Assembly (NCBI GenBank): GCA_903881085.1
Contig: CAIRSA010000473.1
Span: forward strand, 1 to 64,000
Origin: an uncultured Acidobacteriia bacterium
Lineage (GTDB): Bacteria; Acidobacteriota; Terriglobia; Bryobacterales; Bryobacteraceae
Length of the DNA stretch: 64,000 nucleotides
Direction of reading: 5' to 3'
Under the pieces are notes generated by a model that searched no databases, was not told where the DNA came from, and saw only the letters and a program-made list of their open reading frames with translations. Positions 7,299 through 15,247 of this stretch are shown here, piece after piece. Position 1 is the stretch's first letter. Each line of letters begins with the position of its first letter. The translations under genes and the position numbers were made by a program.

Positions 7299-8507
7299 GT
7301 GAAGGCCACTCTCATCAAACCGCTGGGGCTCATCCTAATAACGGTTGCCCTCGGCTTGCCAGCCATGCTCTTCTACAGCGCAGTGCGGACCTACCGTGCG
7401 CTGGAGGACCAAAAGACCGTTTACTTGCGAAGCCGCATGGCGGCAGTCTCATCGCGACTGGAAACGCTCCCGTCGAATATTCCCATCAACCAGGTTCTGG
7501 GTGCACTGGAAGAGGAGCCCGGTTTGCTCGACGTGGTGGTCCTGGATCCACCGGCGGATCTGGCAAAAGGCCCGCTGGCAGCACTGTGGCTCGGTCGCGA
7601 GCTATTTCGAACCGAGGCTGCGCAGGTTCAGGGCAAGGCGGCTTTCCGGGCCTATGTGCCATTTCATAGTCCTCAGGGCCTACGCGTGGCACGAATCGAC
7701 CTCGCCGCGGATACCGCGGACTTCCTTGTGGAGCATGCCCGGCATCATCTGTGGATAGTTACAGCCGGCTGTCTGCTGTTTGTTGTTCTGTCTATCGTTA
7801 CGGCGCGGAGCGTGCTGATGCTGATAGCGTCTCAACAGCGCCAGTTGGAGCTGGAGCACCTGGCCCATATTGGAAAAATGTCGGCGGCACTGGCACATGA
7901 AATACGCAATCCGCTCGGAACCATCAAGGGATTCGCCCAACTGCTTGAAGAGAAGGTTTCGCCGCAGTATGGAGACCTTTTGAAGCCGATACTTTCGGAA
8001 ACTGTCCGGCTGGAAGGTCTCGTGAAAGATCTGCTGCTGTACGGACGCCCGGCCCAACCGTCACTCCATTGGATTGGCTCACTGGAGGTCGCAGACAGGC
8101 TGCGCGCCCACGCCGATCACATCCGGGGCCCTGTCAAGTTTGAATCCCGCATTGTGGATGTCACCTTTGAGTCTGATGTGAATCTATTAGAACAGGCATT
8201 GTTGAACCTGTTGAAGAACGCGATCGAAGCGCTCGAAGATCGCCCATGGGGAGTCGTGGTGCTGGAAGTGGATCGGATCGGCAGCGAAGTCGTGTGGCGC
8301 GTGCTTGATGACGGACCTGGCATCAGCCAAGAGGCGCGCAAGCGGCTATTTGAACCGTTTTATACATCGAAGGCCTTTGGCACCGGGCTCGGATTATCGA
8401 TCACACGCAAACTGGTGGATGCCCTGGGCGGAAAGTTCGCCATTGAGGCTCGGCCCGATGGCGGAACCGTTGCGGAGATCAGGTTACCTTTGGGCAGTGC
8501 CGGATAA
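7299..8507 (+). CDS. Membrane sensor histidine kinase (NtrB/ZraS class)
   Basis: From GTG 7299 the protein has 402 residues: TM1 about 8-27, a periplasmic sensor of about 120 residues, TM2 about 151-177, an H-box LAHEIRNPLG with the phospho-accepting His near residue 200, an N-box LLNLLKNAIEAL, then DDGPGIS and GTGLGLSI ATP-binding loops. GTG 7299 is chosen because GGAG lies about 10 bases upstream and it gives a clean N-terminal membrane helix. Its partner regulator starts 7 bases after its stop. The short periplasmic sensor and divergent Cys-rich gene recall ZraS; the ligand is unknown. Confidence 0.88.
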   Translation: MKATLIKPLGLILITVALGLPAMLFYSAVRTYRALEDQKTVYLRSRMAAVSSRLETLPSNIPINQVLGALEEEPGLLDVVVLDPPADLAKGPLAALWLGRELFRTEAAQVQGKAAFRAYVPFHSPQGLRVARIDLAADTADFLVEHARHHLWIVTAGCLLFVVLSIVTARSVLMLIASQQRQLELEHLAHIGKMSAALAHEIRNPLGTIKGFAQLLEEKVSPQYGDLLKPILSETVRLEGLVKDLLLYGRPAQPSLHWIGSLEVADRLRAHADHIRGPVKFESRIVDVTFESDVNLLEQALLNLLKNAIEALEDRPWGVVVLEVDRIGSEVVWRVLDDGPGISQEARKRLFEPFYTSKAFGTGLGLSITRKLVDALGGKFAIEARPDGGTVAEIRLPLGSAG

Positions 8508-8514
8508 AGACCAT

Positions 8515-9840
8515 ATGGAAGAGATACTCATACTTGACGACGATCCGGGATTCCGGAAATTGCTCGAAACGATTCTCGCCGGCGAGGGATATCGCGTAAC
8601 CACAGCGGGCACGCTATCCGAAGCCCTTAGAAACTGCGAGCGGAAGCAATTTCACCTCATCGTTTCCGACTTACGGCTTCCCGATGGCGAGGGCTTGGAA
8701 CTCCTGCGCTGGTCAAAAGAGCACACGCCCCAGACTCCTGTGATCATGATTACCGGCTTCGGCAGCGTGGCCTCTGCTGTAGAAGCAATGAAGCTCGGCG
8801 CAGTGGACTATCTCGGTAAGCCGCTCAGCAGTCCCGATGAGTTGCGGATATTGGTACGGAGGTCTCTGGATCAGAACCAGTCGGAGTCGGAGCGAGTGAT
8901 GCTGCGCGACGAGCAGCAGAAACGCTTCTCGTGCGGAACTATCGTCGCAGATCATGCGTCCATGCTGAAGGTGATGGAGCTGTCGCGGAAAGTGGCCCCT
9001 ACCGACGCGGCGGTCCTGGTCACCGGTGAGAGCGGCACGGGCAAGGAAATCATCGCTCACTGCATTCACAACAACAGCCGGCGGAGCGGCAAGGCGTTTG
9101 TGGCTGTGAACTGCGCGGCACTTTCTCCAACGCTGATTGAGAGCGAGTTGTTCGGGCACGAAAAAGGATCATTCACGGGTGCCATGGGACAGCACCTGGG
9201 CCGCTTTGAGCGGGCACACGGTGGCACTCTCTTTCTCGATGAGATTGGAGAGCTCGATTCCAATTTGCAGGCGAAGCTCTTACGTGTACTGCAAGGGAAG
9301 ACGTTCGAGCGCGTGGGCGGTTCGCGCGTGATCAACGTGGATGTGCGGATCATCACCGCAACCAATCGCAACCTGAAAGATGCCGTCGCCGAAGGCAAGT
9401 TCCGAGAGGACCTCTACTACCGGCTGAATCTGTTCCCTATTGAAATTCCTCCGCTGCGCGAGCGCGGAACCGACATTCTGAATCTCGCTCGATTTTTTCT
9501 GCAGCGGGCCGGACGGAGCATGCAGAAGCCGGCGCTGCGGCTTACCTCTGAAGCGGAGCAGTCGCTGCTGGGCTACCCCTGGCCCGGCAATGTACGCGAG
9601 ATGGAGAATACCATGGAGCGGATGGCCATCCTTTGCGACGATATTGTGGAAGCAGACGATTTGCCTATTACGGCCAGTGGACCCTCGCGCCCGGTCTTGT
9701 TCAAGGAGATCGAACGCCAGGCAATCCTGGATGCCTTGCAGGTGAACGGCGGCAATCGAACCAGGACCGCCGAGCAGCTTGGAATCAGCTTGCGGACACT
9801 CCAATATCGATTGAAAGACTACGGCATCGCACAAGGATGA
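8515..9840 (+). CDS. Sigma-54-dependent response regulator (NtrC/ZraR class)
   Basis: From ATG 8515 there are 441 residues: receiver domain (1-120) with acidic pocket DDD at 8-10, phospho-acceptor Asp52 and Lys102; an AAA+ domain with Walker A GESGTGKE at 171-178, GSFTGA loop at 218-223 (contacts sigma-54) and Walker B GGTLFLDEIG from 236; then a Fis-type helix-turn-helix (RTRTAEQLGISLRTLQYRL). It needs the kinase at 7299 for phosphorylation. Likely targets are the sigma-54-type promoters at 7135-7150, 1356-1371 and 29482-29497 (inference). Confidence 0.93.
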   Translation: MEEILILDDDPGFRKLLETILAGEGYRVTTAGTLSEALRNCERKQFHLIVSDLRLPDGEGLELLRWSKEHTPQTPVIMITGFGSVASAVEAMKLGAVDYLGKPLSSPDELRILVRRSLDQNQSESERVMLRDEQQKRFSCGTIVADHASMLKVMELSRKVAPTDAAVLVTGESGTGKEIIAHCIHNNSRRSGKAFVAVNCAALSPTLIESELFGHEKGSFTGAMGQHLGRFERAHGGTLFLDEIGELDSNLQAKLLRVLQGKTFERVGGSRVINVDVRIITATNRNLKDAVAEGKFREDLYYRLNLFPIEIPPLRERGTDILNLARFFLQRAGRSMQKPALRLTSEAEQSLLGYPWPGNVREMENTMERMAILCDDIVEADDLPITASGPSRPVLFKEIERQAILDALQVNGGNRTRTAEQLGISLRTLQYRLKDYGIAQG

Positions 9841-9874
9841 CTCGACCTCTGTATCCTACGGTTTTCGTGGATTG

Positions 9875-9893
9875 TTGCCAAACTTGTTGGCAA
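9875..9893. promoter_or_regulatory. Inverted repeat just before the sigma-factor start
   Basis: TTGCCAA at 9875-9881 and TTGGCAA at 9887-9893 are perfect 7-base arms around 5 bases. The repeat ends 4 bases before ATG 9898, so as RNA it would sit where a ribosome site is expected; as DNA it could be an operator. Confidence 0.4.
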
Positions 9894-9897
9894 GGAA

Positions 9898-10566
9898 ATG
9901 TGGGATAACCAGAGCCGGATCACGTATGATTTAGATGTGCAGAGCAGCAAGGAAACCGGCATCGAACTCGCGCGGCATCTCCTCGGCGGAAGCGCGCAGG
10001 CGTTTGATGAATTCGTGAATGCTTATCGAGTGAAACTATTCCAGTACAGTTATCTCATGTGCGGCCACAGGGAGGATGCGGAAGAAGTTGCGCAGGAGAC
10101 CTTGATGAAAGTGTTCCAGAGCCTCGATCAGCTTCGAGAACCCGACAGGCTCAAGCCATGGGTCTTCCGGATTGCCAAGAACGTCTGTTTGATGAAGCGG
10201 CGAAAGAGCATATTCGCTCCACAGGTCGAACTTTCTCTCGATGAATTACGGCCCATGAAGTCGGGTAACGGGGACATGGCCAAGCTTGAAATCGCGGATT
10301 GGTCGATGTTGCCGTACGATGTGGTGCTGGATGGAGAATTGCACGCTGCATTAACCGAAGCAATTCAAAACTTGCCGGAAATCTACAGAAGCGTCGTTCT
10401 GCTGCGGGACGTGGAGGAGTTGAGCACCGAAGAGACGGCTGAAATTCTCGATATGAGGATCGATGCCGTAAAGACACGCCTCCATCGGGCGAGGCTTGCT
10501 CTGCGCAAGGACATGGATCGTTACCTCAGTACAACGAAAGGAGTGGCGGCGCATGAACCAGCATGA
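9898..10566 (+). CDS. ECF-type RNA polymerase sigma factor
   Basis: The 222-residue protein has region 2 (GSAQAFDEFVNAYRVKLFQYSYLMCG..., DAEEVAQETLMKVFQSL, KPWVFRIAKNVCL) and region 4 (LPEIYRSVVLLRDVEELSTEETAEILDM-IDAVKTRLHRARLALR). The 80-residue linker is longer than usual. The ATG has only GGAA directly next to it, and a GTG at 9937 is an alternative start. It overlaps the zinc-finger anti-sigma gene by 14 bases, so the two form a pair. No CCAACCG-type promoter is seen near it, unlike the second ECF factor at 56017. Confidence 0.9.
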   Translation: MWDNQSRITYDLDVQSSKETGIELARHLLGGSAQAFDEFVNAYRVKLFQYSYLMCGHREDAEEVAQETLMKVFQSLDQLREPDRLKPWVFRIAKNVCLMKRRKSIFAPQVELSLDELRPMKSGNGDMAKLEIADWSMLPYDVVLDGELHAALTEAIQNLPEIYRSVVLLRDVEELSTEETAEILDMRIDAVKTRLHRARLALRKDMDRYLSTTKGVAAHEPA

Positions 10567-10816
10567 TTGCGACGAGGTGTTCTCTCTGCTGTCCGAGTAC
10601 CTGGATAATGAACTGCCACCCTCCAATTGTGCAGAGTTGGAGGCCCATCTGCAGGACTGTCCTCCCTGCATTGACTTTGTTCGGAGCCTTCGTCAGAGTG
10701 TTCATCTTTGCCGCAAATTAAGCGGCGCTGGCGCTCTTCCGCCTCCAACGCCTGCTCAGTTGGAAACGCTCAGAGATGCCTATCGGGAAATGATCGGCAG
10801 AAAAGGCAGTGGCTGA
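10553..10816 (+). CDS. Zinc-finger anti-sigma factor (zf-HC2)
   Basis: An 87-residue soluble protein with the anti-sigma zinc motif C-x(27)-H-x3-C-x2-C (AHLQDCPPC at about residues 29-37) after LSEYLDNELPP. It lacks a membrane segment, so it is a cytoplasmic, possibly redox-sensitive, partner of the sigma factor that overlaps its start. GGAG about 10 bases upstream supports ATG 10553. Confidence 0.85.
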   Translation: MNQHDCDEVFSLLSEYLDNELPPSNCAELEAHLQDCPPCIDFVRSLRQSVHLCRKLSGAGALPPPTPAQLETLRDAYREMIGRKGSG

Positions 10817-10882
10817 GCCGGGTTTCATCGGGGCATGATCGAAGGATACTGGAAAGAGCATAAGGAAAATTGCAATGTTTCT

Positions 10883-10904
10883 CATTTGGCGAATTGGCCA
10901 AATG
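10883..10904. promoter_or_regulatory. Candidate ArsR operator
   Basis: CATTTGGC at 10883-10890 and GCCAAATG at 10897-10904 are perfect 8-base arms around GAATTG. The palindrome lies 19 bases before arsR (ATG 10923), the expected place for autorepression of the operon. Confidence 0.6.
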
Positions 10905-10922
10905 GTGATATGCTCGGAGTTG

Positions 10923-11255
10923 ATGGATACCAAGACCCTCGCCCTTTATGAAGCGCGTGCCCAGGTTTTCAAAGCGCTGGCCCATCCTTCCCGTTTATTG
11001 ATCGTGGACGAACTCATGAAGTCGGAGCGCTGTGTCTGCGACCTAACCGCGATTGTCGGCTCGGACATGTCCACAGTCTCCAAGCACTTGTCGGTTTTGA
11101 AAGCGGCTGGGGTGGTGCAGGATGAACGGCGCGGCTCACAGATCTGGTACCGCCTTCGCATGAAGTGCGTCACCAAGTTTTTCGGTTGCGTTGAATCCGA
11201 GTTGCGGAAGCAGGCTGGGGAACATTGGGACCTGGTCCATGCCGTAAGCAGTTAA
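10923..11255 (+). CDS. arsR: ArsR family arsenite-responsive repressor
   Basis: From ATG 10923 (GGAG 4 bases upstream) the protein has 110 residues with an ArsR winged helix. The As(III)-binding segment is RCVCDL, Cys37 and Cys39, close to the classical ELCVCDL motif of ArsR; the recognition helix is DMSTVSKHLSVLKAAGVV. A 22-base palindrome before it is the likely operator. It heads a collinear operon that runs to arsA. Release by trivalent arsenic or antimony is known for the family and inferred here. Confidence 0.88.
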   Translation: MDTKTLALYEARAQVFKALAHPSRLLIVDELMKSERCVCDLTAIVGSDMSTVSKHLSVLKAAGVVQDERRGSQIWYRLRMKCVTKFFGCVESELRKQAGEHWDLVHAVSS

Positions 11256-11272
11256 AGAAGAAAGGAAACGAT

Positions 11273-11671
11273 ATGAACATACAAAGAAAGTGCTCTTGTT
11301 CAGGACATTCGGATCTGATGTTCTCGTGTTCTGGCGCGGCCGATGTTGCCGAGATTGGAGATCGTGCCGTCCGGATGCTCCACAAAGCCGGTGATGCGAA
11401 GATGTTCTGCCTGGCGGGAATCTCAGGTAAAGTCGAGCTCATCGAAGTGAATACGCACGCAGCCGACCGCATCCTCGTGGTGGACGGCTGTGACAGCGAT
11501 TGCGCAAAGAAGACGATGCAGTTCGGCGGATTCACCAAATTCAGCCACCTCCGTGTCAGCGACCTGGGGATGGAAAAAGGCAAGACGCCGGCTACCGACG
11601 AGCGGATCGCCGTGGTTGCAGCAAAATTGCGCGAACTGCTTGGACAGGAACCAAAGACCGCGGAGGCATAA
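11273..11671 (+). CDS. DGC-domain putative zinc-binding protein
   Basis: 132 residues with many cysteines: KCSCSG and FSCSGAADV at the N-terminus, FCLAGISG in the middle and VVDGCDSDCAKK, the Asp-Gly-Cys signature of the DGC family (PF08859-type, putative zinc-binding). Such genes often sit in ars and mercury clusters; the biochemical role is not established. AAAGGAAA precedes ATG 11273. The next gene starts directly after its stop codon. Confidence 0.8.
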   Translation: MNIQRKCSCSGHSDLMFSCSGAADVAEIGDRAVRMLHKAGDAKMFCLAGISGKVELIEVNTHAADRILVVDGCDSDCAKKTMQFGGFTKFSHLRVSDLGMEKGKTPATDERIAVVAAKLRELLGQEPKTAEA

Positions 11672-12136
11672 GTGACTCGAAACCTGACGTCGGCAGGGCT
11701 GTTCTTCCTTGTTGTGGCGGCTCTCGGGGCGATCTACATTCGATCTGTGAAGGCAGGGGCCGCGCGCCCGGCGGCATCGCAGCAGCAGACCACGGACACT
11801 CAGGTGGTTGCCTACTATTTTCATATGACCGCGCGCTGCACGACGTGCGTGAAGATTGAGAGCTACTCGCGTGAAGTAGTCGAACAGAAATTTACTCCCG
11901 ACATCGCGAATGGCCACCTGCGATTCAAGCTGGTGAACGTTCAACTCACTGAGAACCAGCATTTTGTGAATGACTATCAACTCTTCACGAAGTCTCTGGT
12001 GCTTGTGCGCTTCGACAAGGGCAAGCAGGCCGAGTACAAAGTATTGAACGACACCTGGGAACTGGTGGCAGACAAGTCCGCTTTGCAGCGATACGTCGAG
12101 CACGAGGTCCAGTTGTATCTGAAGAGGCTGACATGA
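11672..12136 (+). CDS. ArsF-like thiol-redox protein
   Basis: The 154-residue protein starts at GTG 11672, the base after the previous stop. It has an N-terminal membrane anchor (LTSAGLFFLVVAALGAIYI), then a thioredoxin-like domain with the sequence YYFHMTARCTTCVKIESYSREVV, whose CTTC is a redox motif. It matches the family called ArsF, a part of the arsEFG system linked to reduction and export of nitro-aromatic arsenicals. Its stop overlaps the arsG-like start (ATGA). Confidence 0.75.
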   Translation: MTRNLTSAGLFFLVVAALGAIYIRSVKAGAARPAASQQQTTDTQVVAYYFHMTARCTTCVKIESYSREVVEQKFTPDIANGHLRFKLVNVQLTENQHFVNDYQLFTKSLVLVRFDKGKQAEYKVLNDTWELVADKSALQRYVEHEVQLYLKRLT

Positions 12137-12825
12137 TGTTGCCGGCCGCAGCCGTGTTGACCGCGCTCTGGCTGGGAATTCTGACATCGATCAGTCCGTG
12201 CCCGCTCGCAACCAACGTCGCCGCGATGTCGTTTATCGGCAAGGATCTCGCTTCGGCACGCCGTGTGCTTCTGACGGGAGTTCTGTATACTCTGGGACGA
12301 AGTCTGGCGTATGCAGTGTTGGCGGCTTTGCTCATCGCAGGCGTCTTCGCAATCCCGCAACTCTCCTTCTGGCTCTCCACGTACATGAATCAGTTCCTGG
12401 GGCCTATTCTGATTCTGGCTGGGATCATTGTTCTGGGATTGGTCCCCATCCACTTTGCCACTTCGTGCGTCAGCGACAAGGCCGGAGAGCGTTTGGGAAG
12501 ATCTGGATCGTGGGGAGCTGGATTGCTTGGAATTCTATTCGCTCTTTCGTTTTGTCCGGTGTCGGCGGCACTCTTCTTCGGCAGCCTGCTTCCCCTCGCC
12601 GTAAAGAACGGCTCCAGTTTACTGCTGCCCTCGGCCTATGGCGTAGGCACCGGAGTCCCTGTGTTCGTGTTTGCCGTGCTGATCGCGCTGGGCGCACAGT
12701 GGGTAAACCAGGTGTTTAAGAAACTAGTCCGGTTCGCGCAGTGGGGACGGCGGATCACAGGCGCAATTTTCGTCATCGTAGGAGTCCGCTATTGCCTGAT
12801 CTACATCTTTGAGGTGCAGTTATGA
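12133..12825 (+). CDS. ArsG-like CcdA/DsbD-type membrane protein
   Basis: 230 residues with six membrane segments and two cysteine loops, TSISPCPLATN (near 24) and SFCPVSAALFFGSLLP (near 140), the pattern of CcdA/DsbD electron carriers. It matches the ArsG family described as an efflux permease for aromatic aminoarsenicals; electron transfer to the neighbouring thioredoxin-like proteins is equally plausible. It overlaps by 4 bases both the upstream arsF-like gene and the downstream thioredoxin gene. Confidence 0.78.
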   Translation: MMLPAAAVLTALWLGILTSISPCPLATNVAAMSFIGKDLASARRVLLTGVLYTLGRSLAYAVLAALLIAGVFAIPQLSFWLSTYMNQFLGPILILAGIIVLGLVPIHFATSCVSDKAGERLGRSGSWGAGLLGILFALSFCPVSAALFFGSLLPLAVKNGSSLLLPSAYGVGTGVPVFVFAVLIALGAQWVNQVFKKLVRFAQWGRRITGAIFVIVGVRYCLIYIFEVQL

Positions 12826-13067
12826 AAATTCAAATTGCCGGGCCAGGTTGCCCCAATTGCCTGACGACAGAGAAGAATGTGGTGGACGCATGCAGGGAAC
12901 TCAATCTCGCGGCCGAAATATCTCATGTCACAAACATCGCCGAGATTTTGGATCTCGGGATCATGCGCACTCCAGCCGTGGTGCTGAACGGCAAGGTTGT
13001 GATCTCTGGACGCGTCCCCAGCGTTCTGGACCTGAAGAGCATCCTTGAAAAAAAAAGGGAAGATTAA
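12822..13067 (+). CDS. Small thioredoxin-like protein (CPNC)
   Basis: The 81-residue protein begins MKIQIAGPGCPNCLTTEKNV, with a CPNC active site at residues 10-13 and a cis-Pro-like RTPAVVLNGKVV segment. This is the short archaeal-type thioredoxin fold often paired with CcdA-like permeases, as here (ATGA overlap). It likely takes electrons from the ArsG-like protein. The last codons run through nine A's (13045-13053), a slippage-prone run at the C-terminus only. Confidence 0.85.
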   Translation: MKIQIAGPGCPNCLTTEKNVVDACRELNLAAEISHVTNIAEILDLGIMRTPAVVLNGKVVISGRVPSVLDLKSILEKKRED

Positions 13068-13135
13068 CCCGATCCGTAATGGATACCGGCATGCAGGTAA
13101 TAAGTACGGCGGCGGACAATGCGGTGTTCTCCCGC

Positions 13136-13148
13136 ATTTGCATCAAAT
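13136..13148. promoter_or_regulatory. Small inverted repeat before arsD
   Basis: ATTTG-CAT-CAAAT lies 29 bases before ATG 13177. It shares the half-sites CATTTG and CAAAT with the palindrome before arsR but at different spacing, so ArsR binding is only a possibility. Confidence 0.25.
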
Positions 13149-13176
13149 ACGAAACGCAGCCAAAAAAGGAACAGAA

Positions 13177-13497
13177 ATGAACAAAGTAGAAGTCTTCGAT
13201 CCCGCAATGTGTTGCTCAACCGGGGTGTGCGGACCGAGTGTCGATCCGGCATTGGCAAGGTTCTCCGCAGATCTGCACTGGCTGGCGACTCAGAAGATAG
13301 TCGTCGAGCGCTATAACCTGGCGCAGCAGCCGCAAGCCTTCGCGGCATGCGAAACCGTCATGTCAGCGCTGCGGCTGCAGGGAAACGAGTGCTTGCCACT
13401 GATCCTGCTGAACGGCGTGGTTATCAGCAAGGGCTGCTATCCGGTTCGGGAAGAACTGGCGCGGTTGGCGGGCGTTGACGCGGAGGTGACCGCATGA
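13177..13497 (+). CDS. arsD: ArsD arsenic metallochaperone
   Basis: 106 residues; Cys12, Cys13 and Cys18 (MCCSTGVC) are the three residues by which ArsD binds As(III) and hands it to ArsA. Further family landmarks are ITQK-like RYNLAQQPQAF and CLPLILLNG. AAAGGAA sits 6 bases before ATG 13177. Its stop overlaps the arsA start by 4 bases. It is intact, although the arsA it should feed is truncated. Confidence 0.92.
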   Translation: MNKVEVFDPAMCCSTGVCGPSVDPALARFSADLHWLATQKIVVERYNLAQQPQAFAACETVMSALRLQGNECLPLILLNGVVISKGCYPVREELARLAGVDAEVTA

Positions 13498-15032
13498 AGA
13501 CGGAAAATATCAGCAGTCTGGTAGAGCATGCCACCCGCATCCTCTGCTTCACTGGTAAAGGCGGCGTTGGCAAGACATCCCTCGCTTGTGCGGCTGCTGT
13601 TTCCATGGCGCAGATGGGCAAGAAGGTGCTGCTTGTCAGCACGGACCCGGCGTCGAATCTTGACGAAGTTCTAGGCGTCCGGCTCTCTGGCTCTCCGACA
13701 GCGGTTCCGGGCGCAGATGGTCTATGGGCGTTGAACATCGATCCGGAAGCGGCTGCAAAGACCTACCGGGAGCGCGTGATCGGTCCATACCGCGGAGTGC
13801 TACCTGAGGCCGCTATCACCAGCATGGAAGAACAGTTATCCGGAGCGTGCACCGTCGAGATCGCCGCCTTCGACGAATTCACAAAACTGCTCGGCGATGC
13901 ACATGCGACTTCTGGATTCGATCACATCATCTTCGATACCGCGCCGACCGGGCACACGCTTCGCCTGTTGAAACTCCCGGCCGCATGGACCGGTTTCATA
14001 GCGGAAAACACGACTGGAACGTCGTGCCTTGGCCCACTGAGCGGCCTGGAAACGCAGAAATCTCTCTACGATTCCAGCATGCATACGCTGACCGATGCAG
14101 CAACTACGACGCTGATTTTGGTTAGCCGTCCAGAGCGCTCCGCGCTGGCTGAAGCGAACCGGTCAAGAGCGGAACTGGCTGAAATGGGTGTCGCCAATCA
14201 GCACTTGCTTCTCAACGGCATCTTTGTTGCGCAGGATCGTGGCGATGCTGCCGCGTGCGCAATGGAAGGCCGAGGACGGGAGGCACTTGCGGGAATGCCC
14301 GCCGCTCTGGCGGAACTTCCGCGGACGGAGGTGCCGCTCTTGCCCTATGCCCCAATGGGCGTGGAGTATCTGCGGAGCGTGTTCGGCGGCGTCTCGCCAG
14401 TTCGTAAGGCCGAATACAAAGAGTCTTCTGGTACAACTGATTCCTCACTTTCACTCTCTACCCTCATCGACAAACTGGAACAGATGGGGCATGGTGTTGT
14501 GATGACGATGGGAAAGGGTGGCGTTGGCAAGACGACTGTCGCGGCAGCTATCGCCATCGAATTGGCCCATCGCGGGCATCGGGTGCATCTCAGCACCACT
14601 GATCCAGCCGCTCATGTAGCCGCGACGGTAGGTGGGTCTGTTCCGAACTTGTCGGTAAGCCGGATTGATCCCGCTACCGAGACGCAGCAATACTCCGCGG
14701 CGGTCCTGGCGAAATCGGCGCCCCAACTGGACACGCAAGGGATTGCGTTGCTCGAAGAAGACTTGAGATCGCCCTGCACCGAAGAGATCGCAGTATTCAG
14801 CGCGTTCGCCCGAACGGTGGCCGAAGGCGAGCACGCCTTTGTGGTTCTCGATACGGCTCCCACGGGGCACACGATCCTGTTATTGGATGCTGCCGAGGCA
14901 TACCACCGCGACGTTGCGCGGACAACGAGTGACCTGCCGGAGTCAGTGCGTCAATTGCTGCCCCGGTTGACCGCCTCGCCTGGACGCCGCCGCAGGGCAC
15001 TGTTGAAAAGCTGGAATTCATTGAGGGGATGA
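13494..15032 (+). CDS. arsA: Arsenical pump ATPase ArsA, 3'-truncated
   Basis: The protein has two ArsA halves. A1 has GKGGVGKTS near residues 20-28 and DTAPTGHTLRLL; A2 has GKGGVGKTT near residues 340-350 and LDTAPTGHTILLL. Homology stops after RTTSDLPESVRQLLPRL (about DNA 14970). The last 20 residues are unrelated and come from reading across a methyltransferase fragment in another frame. At 512 residues it lacks about 70 of the usual 580-590, including the end of the A2 fold, so activity is doubtful. No ArsB or Acr3 pump is present in the window. Confidence 0.88.
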   Translation: MKTENISSLVEHATRILCFTGKGGVGKTSLACAAAVSMAQMGKKVLLVSTDPASNLDEVLGVRLSGSPTAVPGADGLWALNIDPEAAAKTYRERVIGPYRGVLPEAAITSMEEQLSGACTVEIAAFDEFTKLLGDAHATSGFDHIIFDTAPTGHTLRLLKLPAAWTGFIAENTTGTSCLGPLSGLETQKSLYDSSMHTLTDAATTTLILVSRPERSALAEANRSRAELAEMGVANQHLLLNGIFVAQDRGDAAACAMEGRGREALAGMPAALAELPRTEVPLLPYAPMGVEYLRSVFGGVSPVRKAEYKESSGTTDSSLSLSTLIDKLEQMGHGVVMTMGKGGVGKTTVAAAIAIELAHRGHRVHLSTTDPAAHVAATVGGSVPNLSVSRIDPATETQQYSAAVLAKSAPQLDTQGIALLEEDLRSPCTEEIAVFSAFARTVAEGEHAFVVLDTAPTGHTILLLDAAEAYHRDVARTTSDLPESVRQLLPRLTASPGRRRRALLKSWNSLRG

Positions 15033-15126
15033 CCATTGCCGATATCGGCGCCGGGACCGGCTTCTCCGCGGCAATATATGGCACGAACTGGTTGATCGCG
15101 CGGAAATCCTCAACGAAGTGGCAATG
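14981..15126 (+). pseudogene. SAM-methyltransferase fragment
   Basis: In the frame of the GAA at 15012 the DNA reads VEKLEFIEGMTIADIGAGTGF (codons from 15009 to about 15071), ending with a stop near 15126. This is the SAM-binding motif I (D-I-G-A-G-T-G) with its preceding strand. It overlaps the end of arsA in another frame and has no start and no later motifs, so it is a relic. Confidence 0.55.
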
Positions 15127-15145
15127 GAAATTGTGAACGCGTTCC

Positions 15146-15247
15146 CTCACCTGCCTCACCGAACAGATCATCGGAACAGAAGTCTTCAAACGGCCGGCGC
15201 CCTTCAATCCGGCCATTACTTCCGGTGGAACGGTTCGCTTTCGGTCA
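15146..15247 (+). pseudogene. Winged-helix regulator fragment (27271 family)
   Basis: The frame with CTC at 15155 reads LTEQIIGTEVFKRPAPFNPA, 14 of 20 identical to residues 54-73 of the membrane-anchored regulator at 27271 (LTEYIIG...). The start of the domain and everything after it are missing. The fragment runs into the 3' end of the DUF1592 gene on the other strand. Confidence 0.6.

Noticed and set aside
13045-13053. Run of nine A's as a programmed frameshift site
   Set aside because: It lies at the last codons of the thioredoxin gene; the shifted frame gives no sensible extension.
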